From positions 1-35,063 of the forward strand of contig JBMNRA010000030.1 of the NCBI GenBank assembly GCA_050944415.1: a DNA stretch of 35,063 nucleotides, written 5' to 3'. Below, piece by piece: positions 17,188 through 23,795 of this stretch (the first letter of the stretch is position 1; every line of letters begins with the position of its first letter). Made by a program: the position numbers and the translations under genes. The notes under the pieces are model-generated. The model was not told the origin of the DNA, did no database searches, and saw nothing but the letters and a program-made list of their open reading frames with translations. This DNA is from Ruminococcus_G sp050944415 (GTDB lineage: Bacteria; Bacillota; Clostridia; Lachnospirales; Lachnospiraceae).

Positions 17188-18607
17188 GATAAAACCGATG
17201 CTGCCGGAAATCATATTTCTGGCAGCCGTCTTTGTTTTTTTGTTTTTGTGGGCTGTGGTTCAGCCCTATGATACTTCTCCGGATGAGAGGATGCGTTTTG
17301 ACATTGTAAAGTATCTGGTAAAATATGGAAAGATTCCTCATGGAGGAGATCCGGCCATCCGGGACGCCAACTGGGGAATTTCCTATGCCTTCAACCCCAT
17401 ACTGGCCTATATGATGATGGCTGTTTTCGTAAAAATCGCAGGACTTTTTACCAGTCAGCTGCAGACTCTGGTGATGGCTGCACGGTTGGTAAATATTCTG
17501 CTGGGATGCGCTACCGCTTTTGTGCTGCTGCGGCTGAGCCGGTTCTTTTTCCGCAAATGGCTGAAATGGCTTTTTGTAATTCTCGTCATGTTCCTTCCGG
17601 GTACCATGTTTGTATTTTCCTATGTGAATACGGACGGGCTGGCTCTCTTTTCCGTTGTGTTGATTCTGCTGTTTTGGGCCAGAGCGATGAAGGCAGGTTG
17701 GACCTGGAAAAACTGTGCGGGCCTGGCGGCGGGAATCAGCCTGTGTGCGCTGTCTTACTATAATGCCTATGGAATCATCCTGGCCAGCATTATTTTTTTT
17801 GCTGCGGATATCCTGTTTTTCCGGGAAAAGAAATGGAATTTTTCTTTTCTGTTCCAGAGAGGGCTGGTGATTGCTGCTATTGTGGCGATTCTGGCCGGCT
17901 GGTGGTTTGTACGCAGTTATGTGATCTATGACGGGGATATTCTGGGAATGAAAACCTCCAGCATGTATTCGGAAATGTATGCCATAGAGGAATTAAAGCC
18001 GGGCAACCAGTTTCTGTTCAGCAAGACAGGCATGTCTGTCTGGGACATGTTCTTTTATGTTCCCGGAAATTGGCCCCATAACTGGCTGATCATGGTGGCT
18101 GTCAGTTTTGTGGGAACCTTCGGTTATATGGATGTGTTCATGCCCTACTGGCTCAGCAAATGCTATTTTCTCCTATTCGGTCTTGGTGCGGCAGGTATTC
18201 TTATCCGGTTTCGCCGTACCTTTTTCCTGCGGGAGCGAGAGATCATACGGACCAGAAAAAAGATGGGGGACAGTATCGTTAAGATACGCTGTGTTCGGAT
18301 GTCTGCAAAACTGAAGACAGAGAGCCTTTTTCATATCTGTCTGGCAGTTTCGGCAGTGATACCGGGGATTCTGTTGGTCTATTACGCATACTGCAGTGAT
18401 TTTCAGGCACAGGGAAGATACCTGCTTCCCGGAATGCCGGCACTTATGTATTTTGCGACTCTTGGGATTGAAAACTTGCTGGAAAAGATAACGAAAAAAG
18501 AAAAGACCAGACAGATGGTCTGCCTGGTCATGTGCGTGCTTTTTATAGGAGCGGCTGTATTTACTTACGCGGCGGTGGTCTATCCCCATTATGCTCCTCT
18601 GTTATAA
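17177..18607 (+). CDS. GT-C-type polytopic membrane glycosyltransferase candidate
   Basis: A 476-residue membrane protein with about ten or more hydrophobic helices. The first loop carries YDTSPDERMRFDI (Asp-Glu at 36-37), in the position of the catalytic acidic motif of GT-C enzymes such as ArnT and the DUF2142/GT39 relatives, followed by ANWGISYAFNP. These enzymes take a sugar from undecaprenyl phosphate and attach it outside the membrane. It is the last gene of the rmlB-led run and ends against the convergent ATP-grasp gene with a 6-base overlap. It could be the ArnT-like step for the sugar handled by the neighbouring ArnC-like, ArnE/F-like and WecE-like proteins. Exact subfamily is uncertain. 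Confidence 0.65.
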   Translation: MKSKIKPMLPEIIFLAAVFVFLFLWAVVQPYDTSPDERMRFDIVKYLVKYGKIPHGGDPAIRDANWGISYAFNPILAYMMMAVFVKIAGLFTSQLQTLVMAARLVNILLGCATAFVLLRLSRFFFRKWLKWLFVILVMFLPGTMFVFSYVNTDGLALFSVVLILLFWARAMKAGWTWKNCAGLAAGISLCALSYYNAYGIILASIIFFAADILFFREKKWNFSFLFQRGLVIAAIVAILAGWWFVRSYVIYDGDILGMKTSSMYSEMYAIEELKPGNQFLFSKTGMSVWDMFFYVPGNWPHNWLIMVAVSFVGTFGYMDVFMPYWLSKCYFLLFGLGAAGILIRFRRTFFLREREIIRTRKKMGDSIVKIRCVRMSAKLKTESLFHICLAVSAVIPGILLVYYAYCSDFQAQGRYLLPGMPALMYFATLGIENLLEKITKKEKTRQMVCLVMCVLFIGAAVFTYAAVVYPHYAPLL

Positions 18608-19861
18608 ATCGGGATAAGAAGTCATCCGGTTCTGATACAGAAGCTCCCGTCCATGAAAATCTTTGATGGTCATTGCATCAAAGATTTTTTTGGTTACGTT
18701 GTCAATATATGCCCGGGTTTTTCCGGTTATGAAGTACCTTGCCATATAGGGGTTGGGGCCGTGGACAACTACCGGTTCACCTTCTTCATAAAAAATCTGC
18801 GATTCCAGAACTTCCGGCCATTCGGCGATATCATAAGCAGCCTGCTGATTGGCAATCATTCCGGGTTTGCCGTGAAAATAGAGAACTGCGCTGTGATCCT
18901 TCATGAAAGGGGAATGATTTTCCAGAGTTTTCTGCAGTGCTTTTTCATCAAAAAGATAATCCAGCAACAGCTTTTCAATGGAGAGACCGCTGCTGTACTC
19001 GATCAGTTCATGCTCGTATCCCAGAAAACGGCCGGCGATTTCACAGACTTCCAGGGGCTGTCCGGGAGTCCAGAAAAACTGCATAGACAATGCGCCGTCT
19101 TTCTGACCGGTGGCCTGAATATAAGTTTCCAGTACCTTCAGGGCCGGTTCATATACGTAATGAATCAGTCGGGAAGGATAAACGTTTCTTGTGCTCACAG
19201 GAATATCTCTGGTTGTTCCTGTGGGGGATTTTTCACGGTCTGCAATGCCCAGTATGTGAACCTTGCCATTTAGAACCCATGCCATTAAGTTGAATTCAAA
19301 TCCCGTATTATATTCTTCCACCAGGATGGTTTTCCTTCTGGAAGAAGAACAGGCTTTACTGAAATAGCGGCGCACTTCCTGCGGGGTATTCAAAACGTAA
19401 AGACCTCTTGATCCGTACATATCCAGCGGTTTGGTGACAACAGGAAAACGCAGATCCGCCAGCTGCTGATCAGAAAAACCCTGTTCCAGACAGACATGGC
19501 GGGGTGTGGGAATCTTCAGTTCATCCAGCAGTTTCTTCATAACGGCTTTATCACGGTAATAGGGCAGCTGTTCCGGCTTCAAATAACATTTCAGTCCTGC
19601 CAGATCTGCAGTTTTTACCATGCTTTCAAAAAGAGCATCTGAAAATGATGTGATTATGGCGTCTACTTTTTCCTGGCGACAGTAATTGACCAGGGAGGCT
19701 GTTTCCTGGATATTTACGTTATATACCTTATCTGCCAGCTTTTTTGCGGGACCGTCAGGATAACCGTCTGAAACAATTACCGTACAGCCACGTTCCTTTG
19801 CCATGGCAGTCAGACGGATAAATTCCTGAAGCGATCCCAGTATCATAAGTTTTTTCTTCAT
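18602..19861 (-). CDS. ATP-grasp ligase-like protein
   Basis: A 419-residue soluble protein with an N-terminal Rossmann-like pre-ATP-grasp domain (MKKKLMILGSLQEF onwards; about 1-100) and an ATP-grasp fold. Candidate ATP contacts are VVTKP (K144), the Gly-containing loop YGSRGLY (149-155) and LVEEYNTG (181-188); a later EICEIAGRF-like segment supplies the metal-binding Glu and Arg. ATP-grasp enzymes form amide or thioester bonds through an acyl phosphate. In this place it could join an amino acid or other carboxylate to an amino sugar such as Fuc4N, but the substrate is not known. It is the last gene of a tight minus-strand operon, starting 6 bases after the PLP protein gene ends. Its stop codon overlaps the end of the convergent GT-C gene. 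Confidence 0.78.
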   Translation of the reverse strand: MKKKLMILGSLQEFIRLTAMAKERGCTVIVSDGYPDGPAKKLADKVYNVNIQETASLVNYCRQEKVDAIITSFSDALFESMVKTADLAGLKCYLKPEQLPYYRDKAVMKKLLDELKIPTPRHVCLEQGFSDQQLADLRFPVVTKPLDMYGSRGLYVLNTPQEVRRYFSKACSSSRRKTILVEEYNTGFEFNLMAWVLNGKVHILGIADREKSPTGTTRDIPVSTRNVYPSRLIHYVYEPALKVLETYIQATGQKDGALSMQFFWTPGQPLEVCEIAGRFLGYEHELIEYSSGLSIEKLLLDYLFDEKALQKTLENHSPFMKDHSAVLYFHGKPGMIANQQAAYDIAEWPEVLESQIFYEEGEPVVVHGPNPYMARYFITGKTRAYIDNVTKKIFDAMTIKDFHGRELLYQNRMTSYPDL

Positions 19862-19867
19862 ATATTT

Positions 19868-20830
19868 TTATTCTCCCAATTGCTGTATGACAGCCTGAAC
19901 GCCGTCAGCCAGGTGCTCCATTTCCCACTGCCCGTATCGCTGGTCACAGGGCAGCGGCAGAATATTGGCAGCGTAATCGTATTCCACAGAGTCTTCCGGC
20001 ATCTTTGTCATAACGTTGCTCCAGTAGGTTGGGATATATATATCCATGGCGGCCAGTTCCTTTCGTATGGCGGGCCCGTTTTTTACATGAAGCGGATAGA
20101 CAAAAGGTCCGTCCGGTGTATGGCTGTTCATGACGTTTGGCTGATCAAACCGCTCGCTTAGATAACGGTAATTCCGGTTTCTGACGCGTCTGACGCTGTC
20201 GTAGTCAATGGCGCCCAGAATGTTCCGGGTAAGAAGAGACATTTTTTTTACCGGTTCTTTGTGGAATGTTTCCGCATTTTTCAGCATCTCCTGATAATAA
20301 CGGCTGGCAGGTTCCTCAAATCTTCCCAGAAGGTGTCCCATTCTGTTGTGGGACATATCCCGTTCCTCGACAGGTGGAAGTTCGAGATCGCAGTAAAGGT
20401 AGGCTCCGTCGCTTACACCGAAAAACTTTCGGCAGGAATACAGCGTGGGGACGCCTTTTACAGGCCGCTGGAAAAATGCGTGGGTATTGTCCACGATAAT
20501 ATTGCCATAATAATTCTGAAATGCCAGAATCTGCTCATCTGTAAGCTGGCCGTAATAATTTACCAGATACAGATACTCATCCTCTCCGGGAGTACGGGAG
20601 AGACAGGGAGCAAGATTTTTGTCGATCCGGTAATATTCCAGTGTGAATCCGGCCGTTTCACAGGCCTGAGTGACTGAGTCGCAGAGAAAATGCGGAACGA
20701 AAAGGGTTCTGCATTGCAGAGCGGTCAGCAGACAGGTAAGCGCGGTGCGGCCAAGGTTCAGTTCATAAGCTTTCGCATGATAGGGGCGGGAATAAAAGTG
20801 TTCCAGTTCAAAGTATCCGCCAATTTCCAT
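19868..20830 (-). CDS. Atypical DegT/DnrJ/EryC1-type PLP-dependent protein
   Basis: A 320-residue protein, shorter than the usual 370-400 of sugar aminotransferases. The pieces fit the DegT fold: LGRTALTCLLTAL and a THFVP-like strand (LFVPHFLCDSV) in the cofactor-phosphate region, IIVDNTHAFF where the family usually has E-D-A-A (D114 as the pyridine-N acid), and YSCRKFFGVSDGAYL with K135 as the Schiff-base lysine before the glycine-rich turn. The lysine is present, so it is probably active. The paired gene downstream is an ATP-grasp ligase and upstream (4 bases) an ArnC-like GT2. It differs clearly from the WecE-like aminotransferase at 22657, so it is not a duplicate of it. Whether it acts on a sugar or on an amino-acid-type precursor is open. 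Confidence 0.7.
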   Translation of the reverse strand: MEIGGYFELEHFYSRPYHAKAYELNLGRTALTCLLTALQCRTLFVPHFLCDSVTQACETAGFTLEYYRIDKNLAPCLSRTPGEDEYLYLVNYYGQLTDEQILAFQNYYGNIIVDNTHAFFQRPVKGVPTLYSCRKFFGVSDGAYLYCDLELPPVEERDMSHNRMGHLLGRFEEPASRYYQEMLKNAETFHKEPVKKMSLLTRNILGAIDYDSVRRVRNRNYRYLSERFDQPNVMNSHTPDGPFVYPLHVKNGPAIRKELAAMDIYIPTYWSNVMTKMPEDSVEYDYAANILPLPCDQRYGQWEMEHLADGVQAVIQQLGE

Positions 20831-20834
20831 AATA

Positions 20835-21770
20835 TCAGTCCTCCGTATCCTCCTGCCTGATGACGTAATGAGGCATTTTTTTGGCTTCGTTCAGGATATT
20901 CATCAGATACATGCCGATGACTCCAAGAGACAGTAAAGTCAAGCTGAATCCGCATAGAGTAATCAGCATCAGCGATGTCCAGCCGGGCACGGCGGAACCG
21001 CACAGGATGTAGCGGATCAGATAATAAAGAGCCAGAAACAGTGTAACGGCAAAGCCGAGCATCCCGATGTTGCGAACCACAAGAAGAGGAAAGGCCGTGT
21101 GGGAAGTAATGTCATAAATGAGATCCTTCACCAGACGGCGGAAAGAATAACCGCTTTTGCCGTAAGCTCTGGAATCGTGGTGAACAGACACATTGATAAT
21201 CCGGTTGGAGGTCTGAACCAGCAGATTGCCGATCTGGGGCAGATGCGTGCTGGTTTTTACGATGGCGTCCACAATGAAACGGCGCATCAGACGGAAACTG
21301 GTGATCTCCAGATCCGGATCCTTTCCCAGCATTTTGGAAGTTGCCCAGACAGACAGCCGTGTTCCTGCGCGGCGGATAAAATTATGTTTCCTTCCTTCGT
21401 ATTTTGCCAGTATAACATCCACATCGGGACGTTCGTTCATGACCTGTATCATTTTCGGAAGTTCTTCCGGCGGATGCTGAAGGTCATCGTCCATGGTAAT
21501 GACAAAATCTCCTTTTACATAGGTAAAACCGCATAACAGCGCCGGATGCTGTCCGAAGTTTCTGGCCATCTGGATAATACGCACCCGCTTGTCTCTGCTG
21601 CGGAGTTTCTGCATGACCTGGAAGGAAGCGTCTCTGGAACTGTCATCTACCAGAATCAGTTCAAACTCCTCATGCAGCGTTTCCTCAAATACACGTCTCA
21701 GTCTTGTATATAAATCTTCCAGGGTATGTTCCGAATTGTAAACGGGAACAACCACAGAATATAAGCTCAT
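20835..21770 (-). CDS. ArnC/GtrB-like undecaprenyl-phosphate glycosyltransferase
   Basis: A 311-residue GT2 with two C-terminal membrane helices (about 228-255 and 265-292). Cytoplasmic domain begins YSVVVPVYNSE and holds ARNFGQHPALLCGF, ITMDDDLQHPPEELP (metal site D94-D96) and YGKSGYSFRRL, a series that lines up with ArnC of enterobacteria. Such enzymes transfer a sugar from a nucleotide donor to undecaprenyl phosphate and keep it at the inner face until flipped. It is the first gene of the three-gene minus-strand operon, under the promoter at 21816-21844, with AAGGAGAAGG upstream of the ATG. ArnC prefers a 4-formamido-arabinose donor; here a dTDP-4-amino sugar is a likelier donor given the WecE-like gene nearby (inference). 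Confidence 0.87.
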   Translation of the reverse strand: MSLYSVVVPVYNSEHTLEDLYTRLRRVFEETLHEEFELILVDDSSRDASFQVMQKLRSRDKRVRIIQMARNFGQHPALLCGFTYVKGDFVITMDDDLQHPPEELPKMIQVMNERPDVDVILAKYEGRKHNFIRRAGTRLSVWATSKMLGKDPDLEITSFRLMRRFIVDAIVKTSTHLPQIGNLLVQTSNRIINVSVHHDSRAYGKSGYSFRRLVKDLIYDITSHTAFPLLVVRNIGMLGFAVTLFLALYYLIRYILCGSAVPGWTSLMLITLCGFSLTLLSLGVIGMYLMNILNEAKKMPHYVIRQEDTED

Positions 21771-21815
21771 CGTCCTTCTCCTTTGCTTCCGGAAACCGGA
21801 TTTTTTCTGTATTAT

Positions 21816-21844
21816 ATCATACCATTATCAGGATTTCATTTCAA
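21816..21844 (-). promoter_or_regulatory. Sigma-A-type promoter for the minus-strand operon
   Basis: Read on the minus strand, TTGAAA (21844-21839) and TATGAT (21821-21816) are 17 bases apart. A TATAAT follows directly (21816-21811) and may act as an alternative or shared -10. It faces away from the promoter at 21877-21905, so the 158-base gap 21771-21928 is a divergent control region for the two halves of the Arn-like module. Confidence 0.65.
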
Positions 21845-21876
21845 CCCGATACTTACGGGAAATCCCTGATTCAGAC

Positions 21877-21905
21877 TTGTATGGCCGAGGGAATCGTGAT
21901 ATAAT
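21877..21905 (+). promoter_or_regulatory. Sigma-A-type promoter for the small membrane pair and wecE-like gene
   Basis: TTGTAT (21877-21882) and TATAAT (21900-21905) are separated by 17 bases. The predicted transcript start near 21912 leaves a leader of only about 17 bases, containing AGGGAGG, before the first gene at 21929. Confidence 0.75.
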
Positions 21906-21928
21906 CAATTAGTTTCAGGGAGGTATTT

Positions 21929-22279
21929 ATGGAAAGAGCGAAGAAGTACATACAGCTGCATTTGAATATTCTTTTGTTCTCCCTGACCGGGATTTTTTCA
22001 AAACTGGCAAGTATACAGTACAACCAGCGGGGGATTTCCTCTCTCTGGCTGTATGTGTTTTTGGGGCTGATGGTGGCAAATTGTGGAATTTATGCTATTG
22101 CCTGGCAGAAAGTCATAAAAAAATTTGATTTGTCAACAGCCTATGCGAATAAAAGCGTTTATCTGATCTGGTCCCAGCTCTGGGCGGTTCTGATTTTTCA
22201 TGAGAATCTGACGGTGCAAAACGTGGTCGGAATGCTGCTGGTTTTTATCGGAGTTATGGTGGTGCAGAGAGATGAATAG
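21929..22279 (+). CDS. Small EamA/SMR-like membrane protein, ArnE/ArnF-like flippase subunit 1
   Basis: A 116-residue protein with four hydrophobic helices, starting 6 bases after a good AGGGAGG site. The pattern N-LLFSLTGIFSK in helix 1, LSTAYANKS in the middle and a final VVGMLLVFIGVMVV helix resembles the drug/metabolite transporter half-proteins ArnE, ArnF and SMR. It overlaps the next gene, a second protein of the same size class, by 8 bases. In enterobacteria ArnE and ArnF act as a pair to move undecaprenyl-phosphate-aminoarabinose across the membrane. With an ArnC-like enzyme divergently encoded next door, a flippase for a lipid-linked amino sugar is a reasonable inference. Confidence 0.75.
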   Translation: MERAKKYIQLHLNILLFSLTGIFSKLASIQYNQRGISSLWLYVFLGLMVANCGIYAIAWQKVIKKFDLSTAYANKSVYLIWSQLWAVLIFHENLTVQNVVGMLLVFIGVMVVQRDE

Positions 22280-22607
22280 TTATATGCTTTTGATGTTTGC
22301 GGGGACGTTTTTTACGGCTTTTTCTCAGATCCTGTTAAAACAGAGCGCCGGAAAAACCTACCGTCATCCTATATTTGAATATTTGAACTGGAGAGTCATT
22401 ACCGCCTACGGTGTTTTTTTTGGCGTTCTGTTGTTAAATACATACGCTTATACGAAGGTGGATATGAAATACGGCCCGGTAATAGATTCCTTTGCTTATG
22501 TGTTTATACTGATTTTATCCGGCCTGATTTTAAAAGAAAAGATTACCAGGAGAAAGCTGGCGGGCAACCTGATCATTATTGCCGGAATTCTGATTTATAC
22601 GCTGTAA
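22272..22607 (+). CDS. Small EamA/SMR-like membrane protein, ArnE/ArnF-like flippase subunit 2
   Basis: A 111-residue, four-helix protein of the same superfamily as its upstream partner: LMFAGTFFTAFSQILLKQSAG in helix 1, then DMKYGPVIDSFAYVF and a closing LKEKITRRKLAGNLIIIAGI, which is a typical EamA/SMR last-helix entry. The start overlaps the end of subunit 1, so translation is coupled and a 1:1 heterodimer is likely. The two are not one gene split by a frameshift: each begins with its own helix 1 and each is a full small-transporter unit. The next gene, a WecE-like aminotransferase, follows after 49 bases without a visible terminator. Confidence 0.75.
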   Translation: MNSYMLLMFAGTFFTAFSQILLKQSAGKTYRHPIFEYLNWRVITAYGVFFGVLLLNTYAYTKVDMKYGPVIDSFAYVFILILSGLILKEKITRRKLAGNLIIIAGILIYTL

Positions 22608-22656
22608 TAAAAAAAGAGAAAAATCAGGAGTAAGAAAAACACAAATGGAGGAAACT

Positions 22657-23790
22657 ATGATTGAGTTTAACAGAGCTCCCTGTGTGGGAAGTGAGATAAA
22701 ATATATACAGAAAGCTATTGAGAACGGCAAGCTCTGCGGGGACGGACCTTTTACCAGAGAATGCTCGCTGTGGATGAAGAAGCATTACCATTCCAAGGAA
22801 GTCCTTCTGACCACATCCTGTACCCATGCGCTGGAGATGGCAGCTTTTCTGTCCGGTATACAGCCGGGAGATGAAGTGATTATGCCCTCCTACACCTTTG
22901 TTTCCACTGCGGATGCCTTTGTTCTGCGCGGAGCGAAGATTGTCTTTGTGGATATCCGGCCGGATACCATGAATATCGATGAAAAGAAAATCGAGGAGGC
23001 CATTACGGAAAAAACAAGGGCCATCGTTCCGGTTCATTATGCGGGAGTGGCCTGCGCGATGGATGAAATCATGGCACTTGCACGGAAGCACGGTCTGAAA
23101 GTGATTGAAGATGCCGCTCAGGGCGTACATGCCTCCTATAAAGGGAAGGCGTTGGGTACCATTGGGGACTTTGGATGCTACAGTTTTCATGAAACGAAGA
23201 ATTATACCATGGGTGAGGGCGGAGCTCTTCTCTTTCAGGACAGCGGATATCTGGAGACAGCGGAGATACTCAGGGAAAAAGGCACGAACCGGAGCAAATT
23301 CTTCCGGGGACAGATCGATAAATATACCTGGGTGGGATACGGTTCATCCTATCTTCCCAGCGATATGAATGCGGCGTATCTCTACGGTCAGCTGGAACAG
23401 GCCGATGAAATTAACTATAAACGCCACGCAATCTATGACTGCTATCATGAAAATCTGGAGGAGCTGGAAAAAGCCGGGTATCTGACCCGCCCTGTGGTGC
23501 CGGAGTATGCGAAACACAATGCGCATATGTATTATATTAAAGTGCAGGACGAGCCGATGCGAAGCAGACTGATCCGGTATATGAAGGAACAGGGAATCAT
23601 GTGCGTCTTTCATTATATTCCACTGCATTCTTCGCCAGCCGGACGGAAATACGGCAGATTCTGCGGAGAAGATATTTATACCACGAGAGAAAGCGAACGG
23701 CTGGTGAGACTTCCCATGTTTTATAATCTGTCACTGGATGATGTGTGGAAAGTTATCCAAGCCATTGAAAAATTTTTTAAACAGAGGTAG
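22657..23790 (+). CDS. wecE: dTDP-4-amino-4,6-dideoxygalactose transaminase (WecE/RffA family)
   Basis: A 377-residue PLP-dependent sugar aminotransferase. Very close to enterobacterial WecE along much of its length: IEFNRAPCVGSEIKYIQKA, GKLCGDGPFTR, GDEVIMPSYTFVSTADAF, VPVHYAGVAC, EDAAQGV and SFHETKNYTMGEGGA with the Schiff-base lysine in HETKN. WecE converts dTDP-4-keto-6-deoxyglucose (the RmlB product) to dTDP-Fuc4N with glutamate as donor. The start was set at 22657 (MIEFN) because GGAGGA at 22647-22652 serves it and WecE proteins begin there; an in-frame ATG at 22645 is less well placed. No WecD-like acetyltransferase is seen in the window, so the amine may stay free or be acylated by another enzyme, for example the ATP-grasp protein. 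Confidence 0.92.
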   Translation: MIEFNRAPCVGSEIKYIQKAIENGKLCGDGPFTRECSLWMKKHYHSKEVLLTTSCTHALEMAAFLSGIQPGDEVIMPSYTFVSTADAFVLRGAKIVFVDIRPDTMNIDEKKIEEAITEKTRAIVPVHYAGVACAMDEIMALARKHGLKVIEDAAQGVHASYKGKALGTIGDFGCYSFHETKNYTMGEGGALLFQDSGYLETAEILREKGTNRSKFFRGQIDKYTWVGYGSSYLPSDMNAAYLYGQLEQADEINYKRHAIYDCYHENLEELEKAGYLTRPVVPEYAKHNAHMYYIKVQDEPMRSRLIRYMKEQGIMCVFHYIPLHSSPAGRKYGRFCGEDIYTTRESERLVRLPMFYNLSLDDVWKVIQAIEKFFKQR

Positions 23791-23795
23791 ATGTT

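Noticed and set aside
21788..21806. TCCGG-AAA-CCGGA followed by six T as a terminator
   Set aside because: The stem is only 5 bp, and no plus-strand gene ends before it; it lies in the leader of the minus-strand operon.
21929..22607. The two small membrane genes as one transporter split by a frameshift
   Set aside because: Each protein starts with its own first helix and is a complete four-helix unit; the first has a strong ribosome site and the 8-base overlap is typical of coupled pairs such as ArnE/ArnF.
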